Shown here in pieces: positions 1-5,939 of a stretch of 7,994 nt of DNA. Under the pieces are notes generated by a model, which saw only the letters and a program-made list of their open reading frames with translations, ran no database searches and was not told where the DNA came from. The stretch is from Clostridiales bacterium (GTDB lineage: Bacteria; Bacillota; Clostridia; Saccharofermentanales; Saccharofermentanaceae). The stretch spans positions 1-7,994 of the forward strand of contig JAGAFH010000003.1 in the NCBI GenBank assembly GCA_017612755.1. The letters run 5' to 3'. Position 1 is the stretch's first letter. Each line of letters starts with the position of its first letter. The position numbers were made by a program, and so were the translations under genes.

Positions 1-1
1 A

Positions 2-1834
2 CTGGATGAGGCAAAGCAGATACTTGAGGACAGGTATCCAGACGCTACCGTGATCACCATGGCAGCCACCGAGCAGGATATGAATATGGTAAACGAACTT
101 AAGGCCTTCCTCTATCTTATGTTTGCCATCACATTCCTTCTTGTTATCTTCGTTACCGTCTCTATCTGTAACAGGATCGTGGCTGAGAGGATGTCCTTTG
201 TAGGGACCCTTCGAAGCCTGGGTATGAGCTCGGCAGGAACCGCGAGGATACTTCTTCTCGAAAATGTCATCTATGCCATCCTGGGATGCATCCCGGCACT
301 GATCCTTTACGGTCTCATAAGAGATCCTATGCTGAGTTCCATGTTCACTATGAGCGATTCTAACGGACAGACCATCGCTTATGATATCCCCCGCATGTCT
401 CTGGCTCTGGTCCTCGGCGTTGTCATCGGAGCTATAGTGATCGAGTGCCTTATACCTCTCCGGGCTGTACTGAAGGCCCTTAAGACATCTATCAGGGATA
501 TCATCTTTGACAACAGGGATACGGCTTACAGGTTCAGTAAGAGCCTTACGGTCACAGGCATCGTTTTCCTGGTGCTTGCTGCAGTACTGTTCTTCTTCAG
601 AAGCAGCCTGATCGCAGCCACATTCTGTATAGTCTGCGCTGTTACTTCTCTGGCACTTCTTTTCCCCATGCTCCTTAAGCTGGTGACAGGTCTTGTAAGA
701 TCTTCAGCGGATAAGAGGGGAGACGCAAAGTGGGCTCTTGCCGGTGTGGAGACTATCTCCAGGAAGAGCACGGTGGGAAGCGGAGTCCTCTGCGTGACCA
801 CAGCAGCCATGGCCATCGTTATCATGATCGTAACGACTTCCGTAATGGATGCCATGAACTTCGATGCTTACAGCTGTGATGTTATCGCCGATACTACCAG
901 GAGTGCCAAATATTATACATATATCGATCATCTGGACGGGGTGACTGATTCTGAGATGATCTATACTACCATTTCAGAGGCGCGTATCAATGAAGAGGAA
1001 AAGAATGTCAATCTTTCCTACTACGGACTTCCCGAGGGCGGCTTTAAATACTTATCCGGATTTAACGGTCTTCCCGATCAGATCGGAGACGGGGAAGTCT
1101 GGGTAGACAGAAGAAATGCGAACAGAACAGGCGTCAGCATAGGAGATACCCTTACCGTAACGGTAGACCCTGACGGAGTATTCCCCATAAAGAGAGAATA
1201 TACCGTAGCCGGCATCTATGAGCTGGAGAGCCTTGAAGGAACGAAAGCGTGTCTTTTCGTGAACCTGGATGAGTATAAGCTCATCTTTAACGACAATCCC
1301 TTCGAGATCCTGATCTGCAGCGACGATCCCGATACCACCGCATCTCTTCTGCAGACTTACGGAAAGGGAACATACACCAAGGTAAAGACCCATCAGGCTC
1401 TCGTAGAAGAGACCCGGACGAGCATGAGGAAGTTCAATGCCATAATGACCGCCATCATCGCCGTGGCCCTGGGCATGACTTGTATCGGAATGATCACCAA
1501 CCAGCTCATCGGCTTCGAGGGAAGGAAAAAGGAGTGCGCCGTACTTCTGTCCACTTCCATGACGAAGAGACAGCTGTCGGGGATACTCTTCAGGGAAGTC
1601 CTTCTGACTTCGCTGACGGCAGCGGGAACAGGAACGGTCATTGGAGTACTGCTCTGCAAGATCATCTCCGATGCTATCGAAAATACGGACAGTATAAGCA
1701 TGCCGGTGGATATCTCGCCGGTTGCGGTAATATTCTTCTTCCTGCTTCTGGTGGTACTGTTTACCCTTACGGTACTGTTCCCCATAAGGAGCCTTAAGAA
1801 GATGAAGATATCAGAACAGATCAAGTATGAGTAA
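2..1834 (+). CDS. Type VII (MacB/BceB-like) ABC transporter permease with FtsX domains, 5' partial
   Basis: This is the permease of a mechanotransmission-type ABC transporter. The frame is open from base 2, so the true start lies upstream; the GTG at 50 is only an internal codon. About 610 residues are visible, numbered here from codon 2. They show the end of a first extracytoplasmic domain, then TM segments near 33-57, 82-105 and 124-150. The first cytoplasmic loop (RIVAERMSFVGTLRSLGMS) is the typical FtsX coupling loop. Two linker TMs follow near 185-225, then a TM near 255-283. An extracytoplasmic domain of about 195 residues (286-480) comes next, then the three last TMs with a second loop (GRKKECAVLLSTSM). 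The end, PIRSLKKMKISEQIKYE, matches the usual FtsX-family tail. The second half resembles the BceB plan, with a large domain between TM7 and TM8; the first half looks more MacB-like. The substrate cannot be read from the sequence. An antimicrobial or signalling peptide is plausible from the neighbouring ATPase and two-component genes. The gene ends 19 bases before the ATPase start. Confidence 0.93.
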   Translation: MDEAKQILEDRYPDATVITMAATEQDMNMVNELKAFLYLMFAITFLLVIFVTVSICNRIVAERMSFVGTLRSLGMSSAGTARILLLENVIYAILGCIPALILYGLIRDPMLSSMFTMSDSNGQTIAYDIPRMSLALVLGVVIGAIVIECLIPLRAVLKALKTSIRDIIFDNRDTAYRFSKSLTVTGIVFLVLAAVLFFFRSSLIAATFCIVCAVTSLALLFPMLLKLVTGLVRSSADKRGDAKWALAGVETISRKSTVGSGVLCVTTAAMAIVIMIVTTSVMDAMNFDAYSCDVIADTTRSAKYYTYIDHLDGVTDSEMIYTTISEARINEEEKNVNLSYYGLPEGGFKYLSGFNGLPDQIGDGEVWVDRRNANRTGVSIGDTLTVTVDPDGVFPIKREYTVAGIYELESLEGTKACLFVNLDEYKLIFNDNPFEILICSDDPDTTASLLQTYGKGTYTKVKTHQALVEETRTSMRKFNAIMTAIIAVALGMTCIGMITNQLIGFEGRKKECAVLLSTSMTKRQLSGILFREVLLTSLTAAGTGTVIGVLLCKIISDAIENTDSISMPVDISPVAVIFFFLLLVVLFTLTVLFPIRSLKKMKISEQIKYE

Positions 1835-1840
1835 GGATAC

Positions 1841-1845
1841 GGAGG
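1841..1845 (+). promoter_or_regulatory. Ribosome binding site that sets the ATPase start at 1854
   Basis: GGAGG lies 8 bases before the ATG at 1854, which is ideal spacing. The in-frame ATG at 1827, inside the end of the permease gene, has no comparable purine-rich site upstream. The site therefore favours the shorter 224-residue product over a 233-residue one. Confidence 0.75.
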
Positions 1846-1853
1846 ATATAAAG

Positions 1854-2528
1854 ATGAATACGATTATCGAAGTAAAAAATGTAGGAAAGACATTCGGAAA
1901 GAATACAAATCTCAACAGGGTCCTGGACGATGCCTGCATGTATGTGGCGAAGGGTGAGTTCGTCTCCCTGATGGGCGCATCGGGATCAGGTAAGTCCACA
2001 CTTCTGTACCTCATCGGAGGACTGGACAGAGACTTTGAGGGAAACATTGAACTTTGCGGAAAGGATATAGGATCTTTGAAGGATGCGGAGCTTTCAAAGC
2101 TCCGTCTGGAGAAGGTGGGATTTGTATTCCAGTTCTATAACCTGGTAATGAACCTTAACGTGGAGGACAATATCCTTCTTCCCCTTACCATGGCAGGAAA
2201 GAAAAAGTCGGAACTTAAGAAGGAGCTGGATGAGATATTGGAGATCACCGGCCTTACGGAAAAGAGAAAAGCCATGCCGGCCACCTTGTCCGGCGGCCAG
2301 CAGCAGAGAGTCTCCATCGCCAGGGCTGTACTGGGAGATCCGGAGGTGATCCTGGCCGACGAGCCTACAGGTAACCTGGATGCCAATTCCACCAGGGAAG
2401 TAATGGAACTTTTCTCCCGCCTTAACAAGGAAAAAGGCCTTACTATCCTTCAGGTCACCCACTCCGCCGAGTGTGCCTCCTACGGCACCAGGACAGTAAA
2501 TCTGGAAAATGGAAAGACCATCGGTTAA
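1854..2528 (+). CDS. ABC transporter ATP-binding protein (MacB/LolD/BceA type)
   Basis: This is the cytoplasmic ATPase that drives the upstream FtsX permease. All the expected nucleotide-binding motifs are present: Walker A GASGSGKST (41-49), Q-loop Gln93, signature LSGGQ (145-149), Walker B VILADEP (165-171), D-loop NLD (174-176) and switch His203. The ADEPTGNLD string is characteristic of the MacB/LolD/FtsE/BceA group that partners FtsX permeases. At 224 residues it has the usual length for this family, so it is complete. I chose ATG 1854 for its well-placed GGAGG. An upstream in-frame ATG at 1827 would add nine residues and overlap the permease gene by 8 bases. The next gene starts 43 bases downstream with no visible terminator, so co-transcription with the two-component genes is likely. 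The family call is firm; the transported substrate is unknown. Confidence 0.95.
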   Translation: MNTIIEVKNVGKTFGKNTNLNRVLDDACMYVAKGEFVSLMGASGSGKSTLLYLIGGLDRDFEGNIELCGKDIGSLKDAELSKLRLEKVGFVFQFYNLVMNLNVEDNILLPLTMAGKKKSELKKELDEILEITGLTEKRKAMPATLSGGQQQRVSIARAVLGDPEVILADEPTGNLDANSTREVMELFSRLNKEKGLTILQVTHSAECASYGTRTVNLENGKTIG

Positions 2529-2558
2529 GTGGTAAACTGAAAAACGAAAAAAGTGTTT

Positions 2559-2564
2559 AAGGAG
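2559..2564 (+). promoter_or_regulatory. Ribosome binding site of the response regulator gene
   Basis: AAGGAG sits 7 bases before the ATG at 2572. A GTG at 2569, directly in front and in frame, would have only 4 bases of spacing, so ATG 2572 is preferred. Confidence 0.7.
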
Positions 2565-2571
2565 AGCAGTG

Positions 2572-3282
2572 ATGCGTATTGCCGTTGTAGATGACGAGAG
2601 AGCTTTCAGGCAGCAGATAGCTTCCATGATATCCTCGGTCTACGGCAGGGAAGACGTAAGCTGCTTTCTCTATGCTGACGGAGCTGAAGTCATCAAGGCT
2701 TTTGAGAACGGCTTTCACCTGGATGCGGTCTTCCTCGATATCGAGATGAAGGAACTGGACGGTATGAGCACTGCCAAACTGATCAGGTCCTATTCGAAGG
2801 ATATTCCGATCGTCTTTACCACCAGCCATACGGAGATGGCCATGGAGGGATATGAGGTGGACGCCTTCAGATTCCTGGGAAAACCCATCGACGAAGAAAA
2901 GCTCAGGCTGACCCTTAATGACCTGGAGAAGAAGCTCAAGGTGGAGGAGAAGATCGTCCTCAAAAAGGATGGTGAGGAACTTATTTTCCCCATATCCTCC
3001 CTTATCTATGTGGAGGCTGCCAACAACAGCGTCAGGTTCGTCTTTACTTCTTCCGTGGTGGAGCTCCGTATGAAGTTCTCCGATGCCGTTAAGATGGTGG
3101 ACGGACTTACCGGCGGGTTCTTTAAGATCCACAGATCCTACTACATAAACCTGGGTCACGTGACAAAGATGAGCGCCACGGAAGTCCTGATGGATAACGG
3201 GGAAACGTTGCCTGTGGCCAGAGGCTCTGCTTCCTCTGCCAAGAAGGAGCTTTTCGAGTATATAAGGAGGAACGGCAGATGA
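2572..3282 (+). CDS. LytTR-family response regulator (AgrA/VirR-like)
   Basis: This is a DNA-binding regulator of 236 residues, paired with the kinase encoded next. The N-terminal receiver domain (about 1-120) has the acidic pair Asp7-Asp8, the phosphoacceptor Asp56 within FLDIEM, Thr83/Thr84 and the conserved Lys104-Pro105. The C-terminal LytTR domain (about 126-232) shows the hallmark FKIHRSYYINL stretch and the closing VARG motif. LytTR proteins bind pairs of short direct repeats in promoter DNA. The likely targets are the ABC genes or the operon itself, but the operon promoter lies outside the window, so no binding site could be checked. All key receiver residues are intact, so phosphorylation control is expected. 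The last bases overlap the kinase start (ATGA), which suggests translational coupling and matched amounts of the two proteins. Typical regulators of BceAB-type transporters are OmpR-like; this one is not. Confidence 0.95.
   Translation: MRIAVVDDERAFRQQIASMISSVYGREDVSCFLYADGAEVIKAFENGFHLDAVFLDIEMKELDGMSTAKLIRSYSKDIPIVFTTSHTEMAMEGYEVDAFRFLGKPIDEEKLRLTLNDLEKKLKVEEKIVLKKDGEELIFPISSLIYVEAANNSVRFVFTSSVVELRMKFSDAVKMVDGLTGGFFKIHRSYYINLGHVTKMSATEVLMDNGETLPVARGSASSAKKELFEYIRRNGR
3264..3270 (+). promoter_or_regulatory. Ribosome binding site of the histidine kinase gene, inside the regulator gene
   Basis: AAGGAGG is a near-perfect anti-16S match 8 bases before the ATG at 3279. It lies within the last codons of the response regulator gene and supports the 4-base overlapping start. 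Confidence 0.8.
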
Positions 3283-4700
3283 CCCTCCTTTCATTTATCA
3301 AGATCATTATGGTAATGATGCCTGTGGTATGTTCCGTCCTGCTTCTGGATTACTTTATCGACGGAGTACTTAAGTACAGATTTAAAAACAGAAAGCTTGT
3401 TTATATCATGAGCATGGCCGTCTCTTTGAGCATGGCGGTCATGGCTATCCTTACCCGGACGACAGATAATACTGTGGTCATAGATGCCAAGGAAGGGTTC
3501 ACGATCATACTTTATGTGGCCCTTGTGATACTTCTGGTGGCTGAGCTTTCAGGGAAGGTCTGGAGAAGGATAGTGGTGGTCCTCTTATCTCTGGGGATCA
3601 TTGCTTCTTTTGATGAGATCTTCACCTATTTAAGAGAGATAGTATATTCGATCCTGTCTCCGGATAATGCTCTTTCGTGGGTCAGGCTGGGGATCTATCT
3701 CACATTTGATATCCTTGCCCTCGCTTTGGAAGTAGTATTCTTCATAGCTATAGACAGGGTCAGGGGGGAGAAGGATAACGTACCTCTTCCGATCTCCGTA
3801 TTGCTTTTGATGTTTTTCCTTCTTTCCATATTCTCGTCCATCTTTTCTGTGGTGTCCTATGATGAAAGGGGAGATGGGTATGTTACGGATTTTTCCCTCA
3901 TAGATAACCAGAGAAAACTTACGCTGATCATCACCATGCTCTTAGGCCTGTTCTCGGTATTCATCTTCTTCTACATCAGGGTCACCAGGAAGGAGAGGAA
4001 CGATCTGCGTGAACTGAATACTGTCAATGAGGAACTCATCTCGGAGCAGACCAGATACTTTGAGGCGGCGGCAAAAGCCGATACCGAAGTCCGGGGCATG
4101 AGACACGACATGAAGAACAATATCCAGGTAATGATGCTCCTTCTGGAGAGCAGGGAATATGATAAGCTCCGGGATTATCTTCAGGAGATGGGGGATAATA
4201 TGCAGAATGCGGAAGTCTCTGCCCATACGGGAGATACCATAGCCGATGCCATAATCTCCACCAAGACTTCTGAAGCCTCCGGAAAGGGGATAACCCTCAA
4301 GACAGTAGGTTCTTTTTCCGGCATGAAGATATCTCCCCAGGATATGTGCAAGATACTGGCCAACCTTCTGGACAACGCCATCGAGGCCGCTTCAGATGAG
4401 GCTCTTAAAGATCTGGATAATGATATGAAAAAAGTGGAGCTTGATCTTAAGAAGACAGACAAGTTCTTTATGATCTCTGTGACAAACCCCTGCGCAAAAG
4501 AACCTCTCACAGAGGACGGGGAGATGAAGACCATAAAGTCCGACAAAAAGAACCATGGTTTCGGGATCAAGAACATAAAGAGCGCCGCAGAGAACTACGG
4601 CGGAGAATTATCATACAGTACCGAAGCCAGGCCCTACGGATGCATCGTCAGGTCAGAAGTCTTATTTCCCCTTACCGTTCAGGACGAGACCTTGGAGTGA
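3279..4700 (+). CDS. Sensor histidine kinase, seven-TM with GHKL ATPase domain (AgrC-like)
   Basis: This is a membrane sensor kinase of 473 residues and the partner of the adjacent LytTR regulator. The N-terminal half is hydrophobic, with about seven predicted TM segments near 7-27, 40-58, 74-90, 97-117, 135-158, 172-192 and 214-234. A charged linker, likely coiled coil (about 236-270), leads to the phosphorylation helix, where His276 lies in RHDMKNN, the form seen in AgrC/ComD kinases. The ATP-binding domain has the N box NLLDNAIEA (362-370) and a G box NHGFGIKNI from residue 425. This polytopic sensor type detects peptides in the Agr and Com systems; whether the ligand here is a peptide is inference. 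No AgrB/AgrD-like gene lies in the window. The start overlaps the regulator stop by 4 bases and has an excellent Shine-Dalgarno site. The 3' end overlaps the convergent cyclase gene by 22 bases. Confidence 0.94.
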   Translation: MTLLSFIKIIMVMMPVVCSVLLLDYFIDGVLKYRFKNRKLVYIMSMAVSLSMAVMAILTRTTDNTVVIDAKEGFTIILYVALVILLVAELSGKVWRRIVVVLLSLGIIASFDEIFTYLREIVYSILSPDNALSWVRLGIYLTFDILALALEVVFFIAIDRVRGEKDNVPLPISVLLLMFFLLSIFSSIFSVVSYDERGDGYVTDFSLIDNQRKLTLIITMLLGLFSVFIFFYIRVTRKERNDLRELNTVNEELISEQTRYFEAAAKADTEVRGMRHDMKNNIQVMMLLLESREYDKLRDYLQEMGDNMQNAEVSAHTGDTIADAIISTKTSEASGKGITLKTVGSFSGMKISPQDMCKILANLLDNAIEAASDEALKDLDNDMKKVELDLKKTDKFFMISVTNPCAKEPLTEDGEMKTIKSDKKNHGFGIKNIKSAAENYGGELSYSTEARPYGCIVRSEVLFPLTVQDETLE

Positions 4701-5827
4701 TCCCTGTAGTAATCCTTTTTGTCCTTATACATGAGGTGGTCGATCTTACTTAAGAATTCTTCTGTACCTTCGGCGTCCAGGTCAAAGACGGAACCGCCGA
4801 TGGCCGTTGAGAGCTTGTAGGGTTTTCCGGATGTACTGTTATATGCATCCAATTCCTTATTGATCTCCTCTTTGATCCTGTCGATGCTGTCCTCTTTGAA
4901 CTTTCTGACGACTATGATGAATTCGTCCCCTGCCAGCCTTATGACCACACCTTCACCTTTTATGACGTTGACCAGGATCTTTGAGAAGGCCACCAGGGCC
5001 TTATCCCCCTCTTCATGGGAGTATGTATCGTTGATCTGCTTAAAGCCGTTCAGGTCCAGCATCAGTCCGGCGACACGCTCGTTCTTTTTCATGCCGATGC
5101 CTTCTCCCAGCTTGTCCAGTTCATATCTGTTGTAGACACCGGTCAGCTTGTCGATATAGATACACTCATTCTGAAGACAGATAACAAGTCCGCAGAAAGC
5201 GACGGCGAAACTTACCGGGAAAAGGGAAATGCCGTAGATCCTGCTCTGTACCACGACGCCCAAAAGGATGGGAAGAAGGAACTGCCACACAGGGAAATAA
5301 CGGAGGGACGGGTTCTTTACCTTGGATACGAAATAGAAAGTGTAACCGTATACGATCAGCAGGAAGGCCGCCAGTATGAATATCCAGTAGAAGCTCTCCC
5401 TGTGGTAGATATTGTGGCTGTCTATGGAAAAGACAAGAGGATAGAAAGGGTTGATGATAAGGATGGATATCTCTATTACTGACAGGATCAGGAAGAATAC
5501 TTCCTGAAGCTTCAGAAAGGACTTGTCCACATGGACGACGATCAGGTAGATGATGCCGATACCTACGATCAGGTTATAGAGATAAAGGTAGGTGTTGCCG
5601 ATCATGGAAACTACATAGACCAGTTTTCCCGGCATTCCGTCGTAATAGGACATAAGGGCATCTGCCAGACAGTTGGTGATGGATGAGAGGATAATGATGA
5701 AGAGCATAAGGCTCTCTTTTTTTCTGGCGGGCAGACTCCATCCTCTGGTTGCCAGTATGACGATCAGAAGCAGGACGCCAATAGCATCGGATACGAATAC
5801 GGATGTAAGATCAATAGCGGTACCCAT
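4679..5827 (-). CDS. Membrane-bound diguanylate cyclase (7TM region plus GGDEF domain)
   Basis: This protein is predicted to make cyclic di-GMP from two GTP at the inner face of the membrane. About 215 N-terminal residues form roughly seven TM segments with no sensor family I can name. A GGDEF domain follows, opening with DKLTGVYNR. Metal and substrate residues are in place: Asp258 in DLNGFK and the NDTYSHEEGD stretch (266-275). The signature motif is AGDEF (299-303); Ala in the first position is a known variant found in active cyclases. The usual inhibitory I-site RxxD, five residues ahead of the motif, is replaced by KGEG, so product feedback through that site is not expected. The domain runs to a complete C-terminus (MYKDKKDYYR). 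The start is ATG 5827 with GAGGG five bases upstream. The gene converges on the kinase gene with a 22-base overlap and diverges from the YfhO-type gene. No EAL domain or c-di-GMP effector is in the window. Confidence 0.93.
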   Translation of the reverse strand: MGTAIDLTSVFVSDAIGVLLLIVILATRGWSLPARKKESLMLFIIILSSITNCLADALMSYYDGMPGKLVYVVSMIGNTYLYLYNLIVGIGIIYLIVVHVDKSFLKLQEVFFLILSVIEISILIINPFYPLVFSIDSHNIYHRESFYWIFILAAFLLIVYGYTFYFVSKVKNPSLRYFPVWQFLLPILLGVVVQSRIYGISLFPVSFAVAFCGLVICLQNECIYIDKLTGVYNRYELDKLGEGIGMKKNERVAGLMLDLNGFKQINDTYSHEEGDKALVAFSKILVNVIKGEGVVIRLAGDEFIIVVRKFKEDSIDRIKEEINKELDAYNSTSGKPYKLSTAIGGSVFDLDAEGTEEFLSKIDHLMYKDKKDYYRDHSKVSS

Positions 5828-5861
5828 CGTTTCCCTCTATAAACAAAGCTCTACCTTTCTG

Positions 5862-5890
5862 ATATTAGCACTCGCTTCCGCTCCGCACAA
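5862..5890 (-). promoter_or_regulatory. Candidate promoter of the diguanylate cyclase gene
   Basis: On the minus strand, TTGTGC (5890-5885) and TAATAT (5867-5862) are separated by 17 bases. The second box is preceded by TGC, an extended -10 feature. The match is 3/6 plus 4/6. Transcription would start near 5855, giving a leader of roughly 28 bases that holds the GAGGG ribosome site (5837-5833). A competing TATATT further upstream on this strand has no good -35 box. Confidence 0.4.
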
Positions 5891-5901
5891 TATAAACGGA
5901 T

Positions 5902-5930
5902 TTTATTCATATAAAGATAGATGATATAAT
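5902..5930 (+). promoter_or_regulatory. Extended -10 promoter of the YfhO-type gene, predicting a leaderless mRNA
   Basis: TATAAT at 5925-5930 is a perfect -10 box, and TGA directly before it completes the extended -10 motif TGnTATAAT. The best -35 at 17-base spacing is TTTATT (5902-5907), only 3/6, which the extended -10 could offset. The usual start point, about 7 bases past the box, falls at 5937-5938. That is the A of the ATG or the base before it. No Shine-Dalgarno site precedes this ATG. Confidence 0.6.
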
Positions 5931-5939
5931 CCCATCTAT
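5917..5939 (+). repeat. Perfect 7-bp inverted repeat around the -10 box (operator candidate)
   Basis: ATAGATG (5917-5923) and CATCTAT (5933-5939) are exact reverse complements separated by nine bases. The spacer holds the TATAAT box, and the right arm includes the first two bases of the start codon. A protein bound here would block RNA polymerase. If RNA were made from further upstream, the same repeat could fold and hide the AUG. No regulator family is recognised from the site. Confidence 0.5.

Noticed and set aside
1393..1824. A 143-codon minus-strand open frame opposite the end of the permease gene
   Set aside because: The composition is that of a reverse reading of membrane segments, and no family is recognisable.
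2505..2571. Possible internal promoter or LytTR site before the regulator gene (TGGAAA-17-TAAACT; AGTGTTTAA)
   Set aside because: Both boxes match only 4/6 and the LytTR-like motif is single and poor. A 43-base gap with no terminator is better explained by co-transcription.
2557..3294. A 245-codon open frame antisense to the whole response regulator gene
   Set aside because: It mirrors the regulator's coordinates almost exactly, shows no recognisable domain, and arises from the codon bias of the sense gene. The sense product has all receiver and LytTR motifs.
4752..4761. 10-bp palindrome AAGAATTCTT inside the cyclase gene
   Set aside because: It is short, lies within coding sequence and away from any promoter, so chance is the simplest explanation.
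5015..5482. A 155-codon plus-strand open frame inside the diguanylate cyclase gene
   Set aside because: It is antisense to a gene with clear GGDEF and TM features, and its product has no domain or good ribosome site. Treated as a shadow.
5891..5915. Two TATAAA boxes (5891-5896 and 5910-5915) as alternative plus-strand promoters
   Set aside because: Neither has a usable -35 at 16-18 bases or an extended -10. The TGATATAAT downstream is clearly better, though these could give minor longer transcripts.
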